From assembly GCA_902774165.1 (NCBI GenBank), contig CACYHJ010000124.1, positions 1-7,579 on the forward strand: a stretch of 7,579 bases of DNA, read 5' to 3'. Origin of the DNA: Oscillospiraceae bacterium. GTDB taxonomy: Bacteria > Bacillota > Clostridia > Oscillospirales > Acutalibacteraceae. Made by a program: the position numbers and the translations under genes. This document shows positions 1 to 7,083 of this stretch, piece by piece; position 1 is the stretch's first letter; every line of letters starts with the position of its first letter. A model generated the notes under the pieces. It was not told the DNA's origin. It ran no database searches and saw only the letters and a list, made by a program, of their open reading frames with translations.

Positions 1-1854
1 TGCGCTCTCGCCGGTATCGGGCAGCTTGACCGCGATTTCGACGTCCACGTCCTTGCGGGCGCCCTTCGAAATCACAACGTCGACCGTCGAGCCGTATTTC
101 ACCTCAGTTTTATAAGAGGGATCCTGATCGATGATCTTGCCTTTGTCCTCGTCCGTGCCGTAACCCTCGGTGGATTCGCCGATCATGAGGCCGATCGCCT
201 CCAGCGCCTCCTTCGCCTCCTCATAGGTTTTGCCGACCAGATCCGGCACGGGGATGGGCACGGTTTCGTCAATCGTTGCAACGTATAGGATGACCGTGGA
301 GCCGTACTGTACCTGCGTATTGGCGGCAGGCTCGGTGCGCAGAACGGTGCCTTCCTTCTCCGTCGCGGATTTTTCCATCTCGATTTTTACACTCAGACCG
401 CTGGTCTTCAGCATCTCCGAGGCGCGGGTATACTGATATCCGACCACGTCGTAAACCACCACGGCCTCCTTGCTGGAAGCGACAGACAGCTGAACCTGCG
501 TGGTGGGCTTGATTTTTGTGCCGGCGGCAATGGATTGCTCGGTGATCTGCCCCTCGGCAAAGGAAGCGTCGAAGACGTATTTCGGGTCGACGAAATTGAT
601 ATTTTTATACTCGTCGATCACGTCCTGGTACATCTTGCCCACAAGACTCGGCATCTCGAATTCCTTCGAGGTGAATTTTGATTTGAAGTAGAAGATGCCG
701 ACCACGATCAGACCGACAATCAGCGCGGAAAACACACCGATCAGAATCGGCAGCGCGGCGCCTCTGCCCGAGGGTTCGTCGTCCTCCTCTTCCTCATCCG
801 CGGGCTTGCGGACCACCGGGTTTTCCCGTCTCTGCTGCGCCTGACGGCGGCGGTATTCGTTATCCATCGCGCCGGCGTGCGGATCGTTCTCCGCAACGCC
901 CCTGCGCTGCTCGCCGTCTGAGCCGCGGCGGACGGGATCGCTGATGCGCACGTCGTTCTGACGGCGCTGGAACACGCCTTCGTTGCCCGGAACGGTGGAA
1001 AGCGGATAATCAAATTTGATGGCGGGATTCCTGCGGAATTCGTCAAGGTCGATCAGAACCTCGGAGGCGGTATGATACCGCACGGCCTTATCCTTCTGCA
1101 TGGCCTTGAGCGTGATTTGCTCGAGCCCGATGGGAATCATGGGGTTGATATCCCTGGGCCGCACCGGTTCCGCCCGGACCTGCATCAGCGCGACCGACAC
1201 CGCGGACGCGGAATCAAAAGGCAGCCTGCCGGTGATCATCTCATACAGCACGATACCGACGGAATAGATATCCGCCTGGGCGTCGGTCAGATCGCCGCTG
1301 GCCTGCTCCGGGCTGATGTAATGAACGGAGCCGATGGCGCCGTTTTCGGTGATGGTGCGGGTTTCGGAACGGCTGAAGCGGGCAATGCCGAAATCGGCAA
1401 CCTTGATGTTGCCGTTTTTGAGCACCATAATATTCTGGGGCTTGACGTCCCGGTGAATAATGCCCTTGTCATGCGCGTGCTGCAGCGCCCGCAGAATCTG
1501 GGTCGTGAAATGCACGGCCTCTTTCCAGTCCACGATTTTCTGCTGTTTGATATAATCCTTGAGCGTGATGCCCTCTATGTATTCCATCACGATATACTGC
1601 AGCTTATCGCTGAAGAACACGTCGTAAACCTTGACGATGTTCGGATGGGAGAGAATCGCGATGGCTTTGGATTCGTTCTTGAATCTGCGGCTGAATTCCT
1701 CGTTGGCAAGGAACTCCTCCTTGAGGATCTTGACCGCCACAATGCGGTTTTCCATCGGATCAAAGGCTTTATATACAACGGCCATGCCGCCCTCGCCGAG
1801 CCGGTCGAGCACTTCATAACGGTTGCCCAATGTTTTGCCGATATAACTTTCCAT
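1..1854 (-). CDS. prkC: PASTA-domain Ser/Thr protein kinase PrkC, 3' end beyond window
   Basis: Membrane eukaryotic-like Ser/Thr kinase that senses peptidoglycan or lipid II fragments through external PASTA repeats and phosphorylates cytoplasmic targets. I read 618 codons without a stop, so the C-terminus lies outside the window. The kinase domain spans about residues 10-275: glycine loop GEGGMA at 20-25, VK lysine K42, alpha-C glutamate E61, HRD at 134-136 with N141, DFG at 154-156, and a Thr-rich activation loop (T165, T167, T169) before HYISPEQ. A polar linker (about 290-366) switches from Arg-rich to the acidic run EEEEDDE. One membrane helix lies at about 367-390. Three PASTA repeats follow (about 397-459, 465-527, 533-597), then the start of another domain, as in Bacillus PrkC, which carries a C-terminal Ig-like domain. 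The ATG follows AAGGAGG by 7 nt, and that SD contains the prpC stop codon, which suggests coupled translation with its phosphatase. Identity is secure; the stimulus and targets are inferred from the family. Confidence 0.96.
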   Translation of the reverse strand, partial: MESYIGKTLGNRYEVLDRLGEGGMAVVYKAFDPMENRIVAVKILKEEFLANEEFSRRFKNESKAIAILSHPNIVKVYDVFFSDKLQYIVMEYIEGITLKDYIKQQKIVDWKEAVHFTTQILRALQHAHDKGIIHRDVKPQNIMVLKNGNIKVADFGIARFSRSETRTITENGAIGSVHYISPEQASGDLTDAQADIYSVGIVLYEMITGRLPFDSASAVSVALMQVRAEPVRPRDINPMIPIGLEQITLKAMQKDKAVRYHTASEVLIDLDEFRRNPAIKFDYPLSTVPGNEGVFQRRQNDVRISDPVRRGSDGEQRRGVAENDPHAGAMDNEYRRRQAQQRRENPVVRKPADEEEEDDEPSGRGAALPILIGVFSALIVGLIVVGIFYFKSKFTSKEFEMPSLVGKMYQDVIDEYKNINFVDPKYVFDASFAEGQITEQSIAAGTKIKPTTQVQLSVASSKEAVVVYDVVGYQYTRASEMLKTSGLSVKIEMEKSATEKEGTVLRTEPAANTQVQYGSTVILYVATIDETVPIPVPDLVGKTYEEAKEALEAIGLMIGESTEGYGTDEDKGKIIDQDPSYKTEVKYGSTVDVVISKGARKDVDVEIAVKLPDTGESA

Positions 1855-1861
1855 GCTGCCG

Positions 1862-1869
1862 CCTCCTTA
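1862..1869 (-). promoter_or_regulatory. prkC Shine-Dalgarno overlapping prpC stop codon
   Basis: The minus-strand sequence TAAGGAGG contains both the prpC stop TAA (1867-1869) and the SD core AAGGAGG, 7 nt before the prkC ATG. A ribosome finishing prpC therefore covers the prkC initiation site, which favours coupled production of kinase and phosphatase. Confidence 0.85.
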
Positions 1870-2595
1870 CTGCTTGCCGAAGATAACAGCGGTCACGTTG
1901 TCGCCGCCGCCGTTATCGTTAGCCGCGCGCACAAGCGCGTCCGCGCAGCCGTCGAATTCGCCCTCGCCGATGATGCGGGCAATCTCCTCCGGCCTGAGAT
2001 AATTGGTCAGGCCGTCGGTGCACAGCAGCACATATTCCCCGTCGGCAATGGAATAAATATTGAAATCCACCGGGACCTGCGGTTCGGTTCCCAGCGCACG
2101 GGTGATGAGGTTTTTATACATATGATGCTCCGCCTGCTCCGGGGTGATGTATCCGCTGTCCAGCAGCGACTGCACCACGGAGTGGTCTTTGGTCAGCAGC
2201 TTCAGGCATCCATTCGAGAACAGATACGCCCGGCTGTCGCCGGCGTGAATGATAAACAGCTTCTCTCCCACGATCATGGCGGAAACAATGGTAGTCCCCA
2301 TTCCGCTCAGGGAGGGCTCCGCCTGCGATTTATCATAGACCTCGGCGTTGGCGCGTTCCGCAGCGGCGGTCATAAAATCCCCCGCCGAGCCGTCGGGAAG
2401 CCCTTGGGCACAGGCGCTTTCCAGTTCCCGCTTATAAACGGAGGCGGCAAGAGAGCTTGCCACGCTGCCGCCGGCCGCGCCGCCCATACCGTCGCACACG
2501 ACGGCGAACACGCCGCCGGGGAATTCGCCGGTTTCAAAGGAATCCTGATTCTCTGCCCTGACCTTACCGACGTCGGTTTTTCCGGAAAATCTCAT
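1867..2595 (-). CDS. prpC: PP2C-type Ser/Thr protein phosphatase PrpC (Stp1)
   Basis: Mn/Mg-dependent cytoplasmic phosphatase that removes phosphate from PrkC and its substrates. Using the ATG at 2595 the protein is 242 aa, normal for bacterial single-domain PP2C. Motifs, numbered from that ATG: RAENQD with D18, VCDGMGG with D35-G36, GMGTT at about 98-102, AGDSR with D120, CTDGL with D194, and GGDNVT with D232. The metal-binding aspartates are all present. There is no signal peptide or membrane segment. A TTG at 2604 in the same frame would add three residues and overlap the rlmN stop by 4 nt. I prefer the ATG because AGAGGG (2605-2610) abuts the TTG but lies 9 nt before the ATG, and because MRFSGKTDVGKVR then aligns without offset to the start of Bacillus PrpC as I recall it. 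The gene lies 5 nt after rlmN and directly before prkC, the usual phosphatase-kinase pairing. Confidence 0.96.
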   Translation of the reverse strand: MRFSGKTDVGKVRAENQDSFETGEFPGGVFAVVCDGMGGAAGGSVASSLAASVYKRELESACAQGLPDGSAGDFMTAAAERANAEVYDKSQAEPSLSGMGTTIVSAMIVGEKLFIIHAGDSRAYLFSNGCLKLLTKDHSVVQSLLDSGYITPEQAEHHMYKNLITRALGTEPQVPVDFNIYSIADGEYVLLCTDGLTNYLRPEEIARIIGEGEFDGCADALVRAANDNGGGDNVTAVIFGKQ

Positions 2596-2600
2596 CTGTT

Positions 2601-3656
2601 TCAACCCTCTTTACTGTTTGATTTCTCTTGGTTTGCCTTTCTCAGCTGCCCGCAGGAGGCGTTGATATCCGCCCCCAGCGTCCGCCGGACCGTCGTATTA
2701 ACGCCCGCGCGCTCCAGCACTGCGATAAACTGTCTGATCTGCGCGTCCTGCGCAGCGCGCATTCCCGTTTCTCTCACGGAATTCACGGGAATCAGGTTGA
2801 CGTGGCACAGCATACCCCTGAGCCTTTGCGCCAGCTGCGAAGCGCATTCCTCACTGTCATTCACGCCGCGGATCATGGTGTATTCAAACGAAACCCTACG
2901 TCCCGTTTTCCTGATGTAAAACCGAACAGCTTTGAGAAGCTCTTCGATATTCCAGCGGTTGTTGACCGGCATCAGGCGCGAACGGATCTCGTCGTTGGGC
3001 GCATGAAGGGAAATCGACAGGGTGATCCCGCTCTCAAGCGCTGCCAGCTCGTAGATTTTCGGCACGATTCCGCAGGTGGAAAGAGAAATATTTCTTGCGC
3101 CGATGTTCTGCCCCACAGGTCCGGTAATCAGTTCGATAAAGCGTACGGCGCTGCCGTAATTAACCAGCGGCTCGCCCATGCCCATCATGACCACGTGGGA
3201 GATACGCTCCCCAAGATCAAGGCCTGCGGCATAGACCTGCCACAGGATCTCCGACGCCCGCAGACTGCGCACGCAACCGCCGATGGCGGACGCGCAGAAG
3301 GCGCAGCCCATGGAACAGCCCACCTGACTTGACACGCAGACCGACAGGCCGTATTTATATCGCATGACGACGGTTTCAACGAATTCCCCGTCCTTCAGGC
3401 GAAACAAATACTTCACCGTACCATCATAGCAGGAAACAAGTTTTTTTTCAATAGCACAGGAAAATATAACAAATTCGTCATCAAGTTTTTCTCGCAGATC
3501 CTTTGAGATATTTGTCATTTCGGCAAAATCCATCACCCGCTGCACGTGCAGCCAGCGATATACCTGATCCGCCCGGAACCCCGGCTCCCCCATGGCGGCG
3601 AATCGTTCGCGAAGCTCCCCTGCGGTCAGGGACGCAATATCGGTCTTTTCGCTCAT
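2601..3656 (-). CDS. rlmN: Dual-specificity RNA methyltransferase RlmN (radical SAM)
   Basis: Cytoplasmic radical-SAM enzyme that makes 2-methyladenosine at A2503 of 23S rRNA and A37 of some tRNAs, affecting the peptidyl-transferase exit tunnel and decoding accuracy. The protein is 351 aa, a normal length. The 4Fe-4S cluster motif CxxxCxxC is C114, C118, C121. C107 in the preceding CVSSQVGC segment and C335 in RRTLGADINASCGQL match E. coli C118 and C355, the second being the methyl-carrying cysteine. The SAM-binding GEP motif is at 161-163 (MMGMGEPL). The frame stays open upstream to 3779, but those 41 extra residues are a low-complexity Arg/Ala-rich read-through antisense to nothing conserved and lie inside rsmB. 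The ATG at 3656 has AAAGGA 8 nt upstream and gives the expected N-terminus. It starts 1 nt after the rsmB stop (TAA-C-ATG), so coupling is likely. All catalytic residues are intact. Confidence 0.96.
   Translation of the reverse strand: MSEKTDIASLTAGELRERFAAMGEPGFRADQVYRWLHVQRVMDFAEMTNISKDLREKLDDEFVIFSCAIEKKLVSCYDGTVKYLFRLKDGEFVETVVMRYKYGLSVCVSSQVGCSMGCAFCASAIGGCVRSLRASEILWQVYAAGLDLGERISHVVMMGMGEPLVNYGSAVRFIELITGPVGQNIGARNISLSTCGIVPKIYELAALESGITLSISLHAPNDEIRSRLMPVNNRWNIEELLKAVRFYIRKTGRRVSFEYTMIRGVNDSEECASQLAQRLRGMLCHVNLIPVNSVRETGMRAAQDAQIRQFIAVLERAGVNTTVRRTLGADINASCGQLRKANQEKSNSKEG
2605..2610 (-). promoter_or_regulatory. prpC ribosome binding site that decides the start
   Basis: AGAGGG lies directly against the TTG at 2604 (no spacer) and 9 nt before the ATG at 2595. 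Only the ATG has a workable distance. The site lies inside the last codons of rlmN. Confidence 0.7.
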
Positions 3657-3657
3657 G

Positions 3658-4971
3658 TTACGAATCCTTTCGTTCGATCGCGCAGGCATAAAACCCGTCG
3701 CACCGGTCCGTCTGCGGCAGAAACCGCACGCCGGGGTCGCTCTCGCTGCCGTACGGCAGCGGGACCCGCACCGGAACATAATCCGGATGCGCCTTCAGAA
3801 ACGCGGTTACGACCGCCTCGTTTTCTTCCCGGGTCACCGTGCAGGTGGAATAAACCATTCTTCCGCCGGGCTTCAGCGCGCCCGCGGCGGCGCAGAGGAT
3901 GCGATACTGCAGATCCTTCAGCTCCTCCATGGAGGAGAGATCCCGGTAACGAAGCTCCGGTTTTTTCCGAAGTACGCCGAGCCCGGAACAGGGCACGTCG
4001 CAGATCACGCGGTCAAATTCCGCGCAGGGCGGCGTGTTCAGCGCGTCCCCCACCTGCGCGTCGATATTATGTAAGCCGAGCCTCTTTGCCTGATCGGCGA
4101 TCAGGGCGATTTTGTGCTCATGGAGATCCCGGCTGATCACGGTTCCGATTCCGCCAGCGGCGATCGCGGCGGAGAAGCTTTTCCCTCCCGGCGCCGCGCA
4201 GACGTCGAGAATTTTCATTCCCGGTTCCGGCGCAAGAAGCAGCCCGGCGCAGATCCCGGAGAGATCCTGAATAAAAAACCGGCCCTGCGAAAACGCCTTC
4301 GTGCTCTGAAAAGCGGCGGAATCGGAGAAATAAAAGGCGTCCTTCACACCGTCAACAGGGGAAATTTCGATCCCTTCAGCGGACAGCGCGTCTTTCAACC
4401 CGTTAAAATCCGTCTTCAAGGAATTGATTCTGCCGTAGATCCGCGTTTCCCCGCAGACGGCGGCAAGGAACCGGGGTGTCTCATCCCCGAATTCTTTTTC
4501 GTATACGCTCAGAATCGCAGGAGCGACGGAATACTTCACGCTGAGATAATGCTCTTCGTTTTCCTCCGGCAGCACAAGTCCGTGCTCGGAAATCCTGCGC
4601 AGGACCGCGTTGATCATGCCGGCGGCGTAAGAAACGCCGACAAACCGCGCGATCGTGACGTACTCGTTCACACTGGCCCGCGCCGGGACCCCGTCGAGAT
4701 ACAAAATCTCATAGGCGCCCAGACGCAGCAGCACCCGAACGGGAGTCTTCAGGCGAATCCCCTGACGCAGATACTGCCGGATCTGATAATCCAATGTCAA
4801 TTTATTCTCAAGCACGCCGTAGACCAAGCGGGTGACAAAAGCCCGGTCTCGCCCATCCGGCAGATGCTCCGAAAAGGCCTTGTTCAGCGCGATATTGGAA
4901 TAAGCCCCGTCCTTTTCCACTTCCGACAGGACGGAAAACGCAAGCCGCCTTGCGTTGATCCTCTGCTGCAT
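3658..4971 (-). CDS. rsmB: 16S rRNA (cytosine(967)-C(5))-methyltransferase RsmB
   Basis: SAM-dependent enzyme that forms 5-methylcytosine at C967 of 16S rRNA during 30S assembly. It is 437 aa, typical for RsmB/Sun. An N-terminal NusB-like helical RNA-binding domain covers about residues 1-140 (INARRLAFSVLSEVE, then the RLVYGVLENKLTLD segment). The Rossmann methyltransferase domain follows from about 165. SAM-binding motif ILDVCAAPGGKS is at 254-265. Motif IV is DVPCSGLG with C328, and motif VI is YSTC with C377. In this family the TC-motif cysteine is the nucleophile and the PC-motif cysteine assists release. The NusB-like half separates it from RsmF-type enzymes. The start ATG has GGAGGG a few bases upstream and follows the metallopeptidase stop by 21 nt. 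The gene order rsmB-rlmN-prpC-prkC supports the call. The specific target C967 is inferred from family membership. Confidence 0.95.
   Translation of the reverse strand: MQQRINARRLAFSVLSEVEKDGAYSNIALNKAFSEHLPDGRDRAFVTRLVYGVLENKLTLDYQIRQYLRQGIRLKTPVRVLLRLGAYEILYLDGVPARASVNEYVTIARFVGVSYAAGMINAVLRRISEHGLVLPEENEEHYLSVKYSVAPAILSVYEKEFGDETPRFLAAVCGETRIYGRINSLKTDFNGLKDALSAEGIEISPVDGVKDAFYFSDSAAFQSTKAFSQGRFFIQDLSGICAGLLLAPEPGMKILDVCAAPGGKSFSAAIAAGGIGTVISRDLHEHKIALIADQAKRLGLHNIDAQVGDALNTPPCAEFDRVICDVPCSGLGVLRKKPELRYRDLSSMEELKDLQYRILCAAAGALKPGGRMVYSTCTVTREENEAVVTAFLKAHPDYVPVRVPLPYGSESDPGVRFLPQTDRCDGFYACAIERKDS
3665..3670 (-). promoter_or_regulatory. rlmN ribosome binding site inside the end of rsmB
   Basis: AAAGGA sits 8 nt before the ATG at 3656, within the final codons of rsmB. 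It supports this start over the longer open frame reaching 3779, and makes translational coupling with rsmB likely because only 1 nt separates the rsmB stop from the rlmN start. Confidence 0.75.
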
Positions 4972-4992
4972 GAGTCCCTCCGGGATGAAAAA

Positions 4993-5700
4993 TCAGTTTC
5001 TTCTCCTGCCGGTAAAAATCAGCAGCAGTCTGAGAAGGCTCGCCAGGCTTGTCGCCAGCGCCGCAACGTAGGTCATGGCGGCGGCAGTCAGCATCTTCTT
5101 CGCGTCTTTATATTCCTCGTCGCTGTTCACCAGCCCGTCTTCCCGGATCACGGAAAGCGCCCGGGAACTGGCGTTGATCTCGGTGGGAAGCGTCACAAGA
5201 TGGAAAACCATAATCACGGAATACAGCGCAAGGCCTACCCAGATCAGCGGATCGATACTGAAATAATACCCGACGAACGCCAGCGGGATGCCCACCCACG
5301 AGGCGATGTTGCAGACCGGGACGATAGAGTTGCGGATACGGATGGGCGCGTAGCCCTCCGCGTGCTGCGCCGCGTGCCCCGCCTCGTGGGCGGCGATGCC
5401 GACCGCAGCCACGGAGCAGGAGTCGTATACCCCCTCCGAGAGCCGGATCACGCCGGTTTTCGGGTCGAAATGATCAGTCAGCTTCCCGCCGACCCGTTCG
5501 ATGCGCACATCGGAGATTCCGTAATGCCGCAGCACGGCGGCGGCCGCCTGCGCGCCGGTGAGTCTCCTTGTGTTCATGCGCTTCGCCATTTTCGAGTAAA
5601 CGGTTTTCACCCGGATCTGCGCAATGATCGAAAGGATCAGGGCCGGGACGACGAGAAGAAGATAATAAATATCAAAGCCGTAGCCAAATCGAAAGCCCAT
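4993..5700 (-). CDS. YugP-type neutral zinc metallopeptidase, membrane protein
   Basis: Predicted membrane-embedded zinc protease of the YugP family (Zn_peptidase_2); no substrate is firmly known for the family. The protein is 235 aa, close to the usual length of about 225-235. The zinc site is HEAGH at 105-109 (H105 and H109 ligands, E106 catalytic); E174 in LPTEINAS is a plausible third ligand. Hydrophobic segments lie at about 9-29, 128-147, 150-170 and 205-229, so the HExxH would face the cytoplasm or the membrane surface between helices 1 and 2. The middle region has the conserved pattern LTGAQAAAAVLRHYGI followed by VGGKLTDHFDPKTGVIRLSEGVYDSCSVAAVGIAAHE. The ATG has AAGGAGG 7 nt upstream. 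The gene sits between fmt and rsmB, where Bacillus subtilis has nothing; its yugP is elsewhere. I leave the symbol blank because yugP is only a locus-style name. Confidence 0.93.
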   Translation of the reverse strand: MGFRFGYGFDIYYLLLVVPALILSIIAQIRVKTVYSKMAKRMNTRRLTGAQAAAAVLRHYGISDVRIERVGGKLTDHFDPKTGVIRLSEGVYDSCSVAAVGIAAHEAGHAAQHAEGYAPIRIRNSIVPVCNIASWVGIPLAFVGYYFSIDPLIWVGLALYSVIMVFHLVTLPTEINASSRALSVIREDGLVNSDEEYKDAKKMLTAAAMTYVAALATSLASLLRLLLIFTGRRRN

Positions 5701-5769
5701 CGGAATGCCTCCTTGATTTTTGTTTCACCTGATCGGTTTTGCCGTACTTGTCCGCTCCGGAAGTCCGGA

Positions 5770-6684
5770 TCACGGCGATACGGCATGTCCGCGAAGGAAC
5801 GCGTCGCCGCTCATCGGCTTCCCGCCCTCGGCCTGTATCTTTGTGAGCAGAAGCAGCCGGTCGCGGCAGGCGTAATAAAGCTTTCCGCCGACGGCGCGCA
5901 GGCCGGTTCTGCCGTCCGGATTCTCCATCTGTGTTTTTTCACAGGAATAAATCTTGAATTTTTTCCCTTCAAACTCAGTATAAGCAATGGGCCACGGATT
6001 CATGCCCCGAATCTGATTGAAGACGGTTTCGCTGTCGGCGTCGGCGGAGATCACGGCTTCCTCCTTGGAGAGCATCGCCGCGTAATCGGCGGCGGAATCA
6101 TCCTGCGGGACAGGTTTGATTTCTCCGGCGACGAGGCCGTCCAGCGTTTTGAGCAGCAACGCGGGACTCATGGCGGCAAGCCGATCGAACAACTCGCCCG
6201 CGGTCTCGCTTTCGCCGACAGGCGTTTCCTGCTGCAGCAGGATATCCCCGGTGTCAAGCCCTTCGCCCATCAGCATGGTGGTAATGCCGCTTGTTTTGTC
6301 GCCGTTGATGACCGCCCGCTGGATCGGCGCCGCGCCCCTCAGATGCGGCAGCAGCGAACCGTGGACGTTGACCGGCGCGATCCGCGGCAGAGCAAGCACC
6401 CGAGGCGGCAAGATCTTGCCGTATGCCGCCACGACGATAAAATCCGCGTCGCAGGCGCGAAGACGCTCATAGGCCTCGTCGCTTTTCAGCGTGTTCGGCT
6501 GATAGATTTCAAGGCCGAGCTCTGTCGCTGCGGCTTTGACCGCGGAGGGAGTCAGAATCTGCTTCCTTCCCACGGGCTTGTCCGGCTGAGTGACCACAAG
6601 GCGGATCCCGGCGCCGGCGTCGGCAAGACCGCGCAGGCAGGGAACGGCAAAATCTGGGGTCCCCATATAAATAACGCTGTACAT
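5770..6684 (-). CDS. fmt: Methionyl-tRNA formyltransferase
   Basis: Transfers a formyl group from 10-formyltetrahydrofolate to initiator Met-tRNA, which allows bacterial translation initiation; cytoplasmic. The protein is 304 aa (E. coli Fmt is 315). The N-terminal formyltransferase domain spans about residues 1-190, opening with VIYMGTPDFAVPCL. Catalytic residues N106, H108 (NVHGSLLP) and D144 (LDTGDIL) fall at the same numbers as in E. coli Fmt. The following loop reads HLRGAAPIQ where E. coli has RWRGAAPIQ; this position varies within the family, so I give it no weight. The C-terminal OB-fold-like tRNA-binding domain runs about 205-304 (IRGMNPWPIAYTEFEGKKFKIY). The ATG follows AAGGAGG by 7 nt, and that SD includes the def stop codon (TAAGGAGG), so fmt translation is probably coupled to def. 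The gene is intact and functionally paired with def. Confidence 0.97.
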   Translation of the reverse strand: MYSVIYMGTPDFAVPCLRGLADAGAGIRLVVTQPDKPVGRKQILTPSAVKAAATELGLEIYQPNTLKSDEAYERLRACDADFIVVAAYGKILPPRVLALPRIAPVNVHGSLLPHLRGAAPIQRAVINGDKTSGITTMLMGEGLDTGDILLQQETPVGESETAGELFDRLAAMSPALLLKTLDGLVAGEIKPVPQDDSAADYAAMLSKEEAVISADADSETVFNQIRGMNPWPIAYTEFEGKKFKIYSCEKTQMENPDGRTGLRAVGGKLYYACRDRLLLLTKIQAEGGKPMSGDAFLRGHAVSP

Positions 6685-6691
6685 CGCCGCG

Positions 6692-6699
6692 CCTCCTTA
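6692..6699 (-). promoter_or_regulatory. fmt Shine-Dalgarno overlapping def stop codon
   Basis: TAAGGAGG joins the def stop TAA (6697-6699) to the fmt SD AAGGAGG, 7 nt before the fmt ATG. It has the same layout as the prpC-prkC boundary, and the first ten bases (TAAGGAGGCG) are identical at both sites. Confidence 0.85.
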
Positions 6700-7083
6700 T
6701 GATTTTTTCTTTTTCTCCTGCGGCTCGGTGCGGAAGAGAGTTTCTCCCGGCGCAAGCCTGTCAGGATACAGAATCCCGTCCAGATGGTCGATTTCATGGC
6801 AGAAGCACTGGGCTTTCAGGTCGACGCCCTCATACAGGCACCAGTCCCCGTAGCGGTTCTGCGCCCGCACCCGCACTCTCTGCGGCCGCTCGGTGACGCC
6901 TGCGCGGTCCGGCAGGGAAAGGCACCCCTCCTGCTCGCGGCGGCTGCCCTCGGAAAAGATGATTTCCGGGTTGACCAGCTCCAGAAGGCCGTCGCCCACG
7001 TCAACGATCACCACCCGGCGCAGCACGCCCACCTGAGGCGCAGCAAGACCGACGCCCTCGGCTTTTTTCAGCGTCTGTTTCAT
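6697..7083 (-). CDS. def: Peptide deformylase, N-terminal part missing at sequence junction
   Basis: Metalloenzyme (usually Fe2+) that removes the formyl group from nascent N-formyl-Met proteins. All three catalytic motifs are present, numbered from the ATG at 7083: GVGLAAPQ at 10-17, EGCLSL at 52-57 (metal ligand C54) and HEIDH at 96-100 (ligands H96, H100). The metal cysteine normally sits near residue 90 or later (C90 in E. coli), so about 35-40 N-terminal residues are missing; the visible part is 128 aa against a usual 150-170. Native sequence seems to begin at about MKQTLKKAEGVG. Upstream, the frame stays open to an ATG at 7179, but those 32 residues are the out-of-phase reading of the Ig-like gene and do not resemble a deformylase N-terminus. 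There is no Shine-Dalgarno before 7083 or 7179. The tail is Lys-rich (EKKKKS). The gene is truncated, either truly or by misassembly; the family call is secure. Confidence 0.9.
   Translation of the reverse strand: MKQTLKKAEGVGLAAPQVGVLRRVVIVDVGDGLLELVNPEIIFSEGSRREQEGCLSLPDRAGVTERPQRVRVRAQNRYGDWCLYEGVDLKAQCFCHEIDHLDGILYPDRLAPGETLFRTEPQEKKKKS

Noticed and set aside
1072..2919. A 615-codon open frame on the plus strand, opposite prkC, prpC and part of rlmN
   Set aside because: It is in codon register with prkC and prpC, which carry complete catalytic motifs. The antisense product shows no family motif.
3657..3779. An extended rlmN start at 3779 adding 41 residues
   Set aside because: The added part overlaps rsmB, is Arg/Ala-rich without RlmN similarity, and the ATG at 3656 has a good ribosome binding site and the expected N-terminus.
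5756..5769. Small hairpin TCCGG-ACTT-CCGGA right after the fmt stop codon, considered as a terminator
   Set aside because: The stem is only 5 bp and no U-run follows. The 69-nt spacer also shows no clear -35/-10 pair, so I call neither a terminator nor a promoter there.
4114..6702. An 862-codon open frame on the plus strand, opposite rsmB, the metallopeptidase and fmt
   Set aside because: Its codons are exact reverse complements of the sense codons of three well-supported genes, its composition is rich in His, Arg, Gly, Asp and Gln without recognisable motifs, and it crosses two intergenic spacers. It is a codon-bias shadow.
7001..7083. Natural in-frame fusion of the Ig-like protein to deformylase
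   Set aside because: The two reading frames differ; the Ig-like frame yields an Arg/Ser/Gly-rich nonsense tail and stops at 7001.
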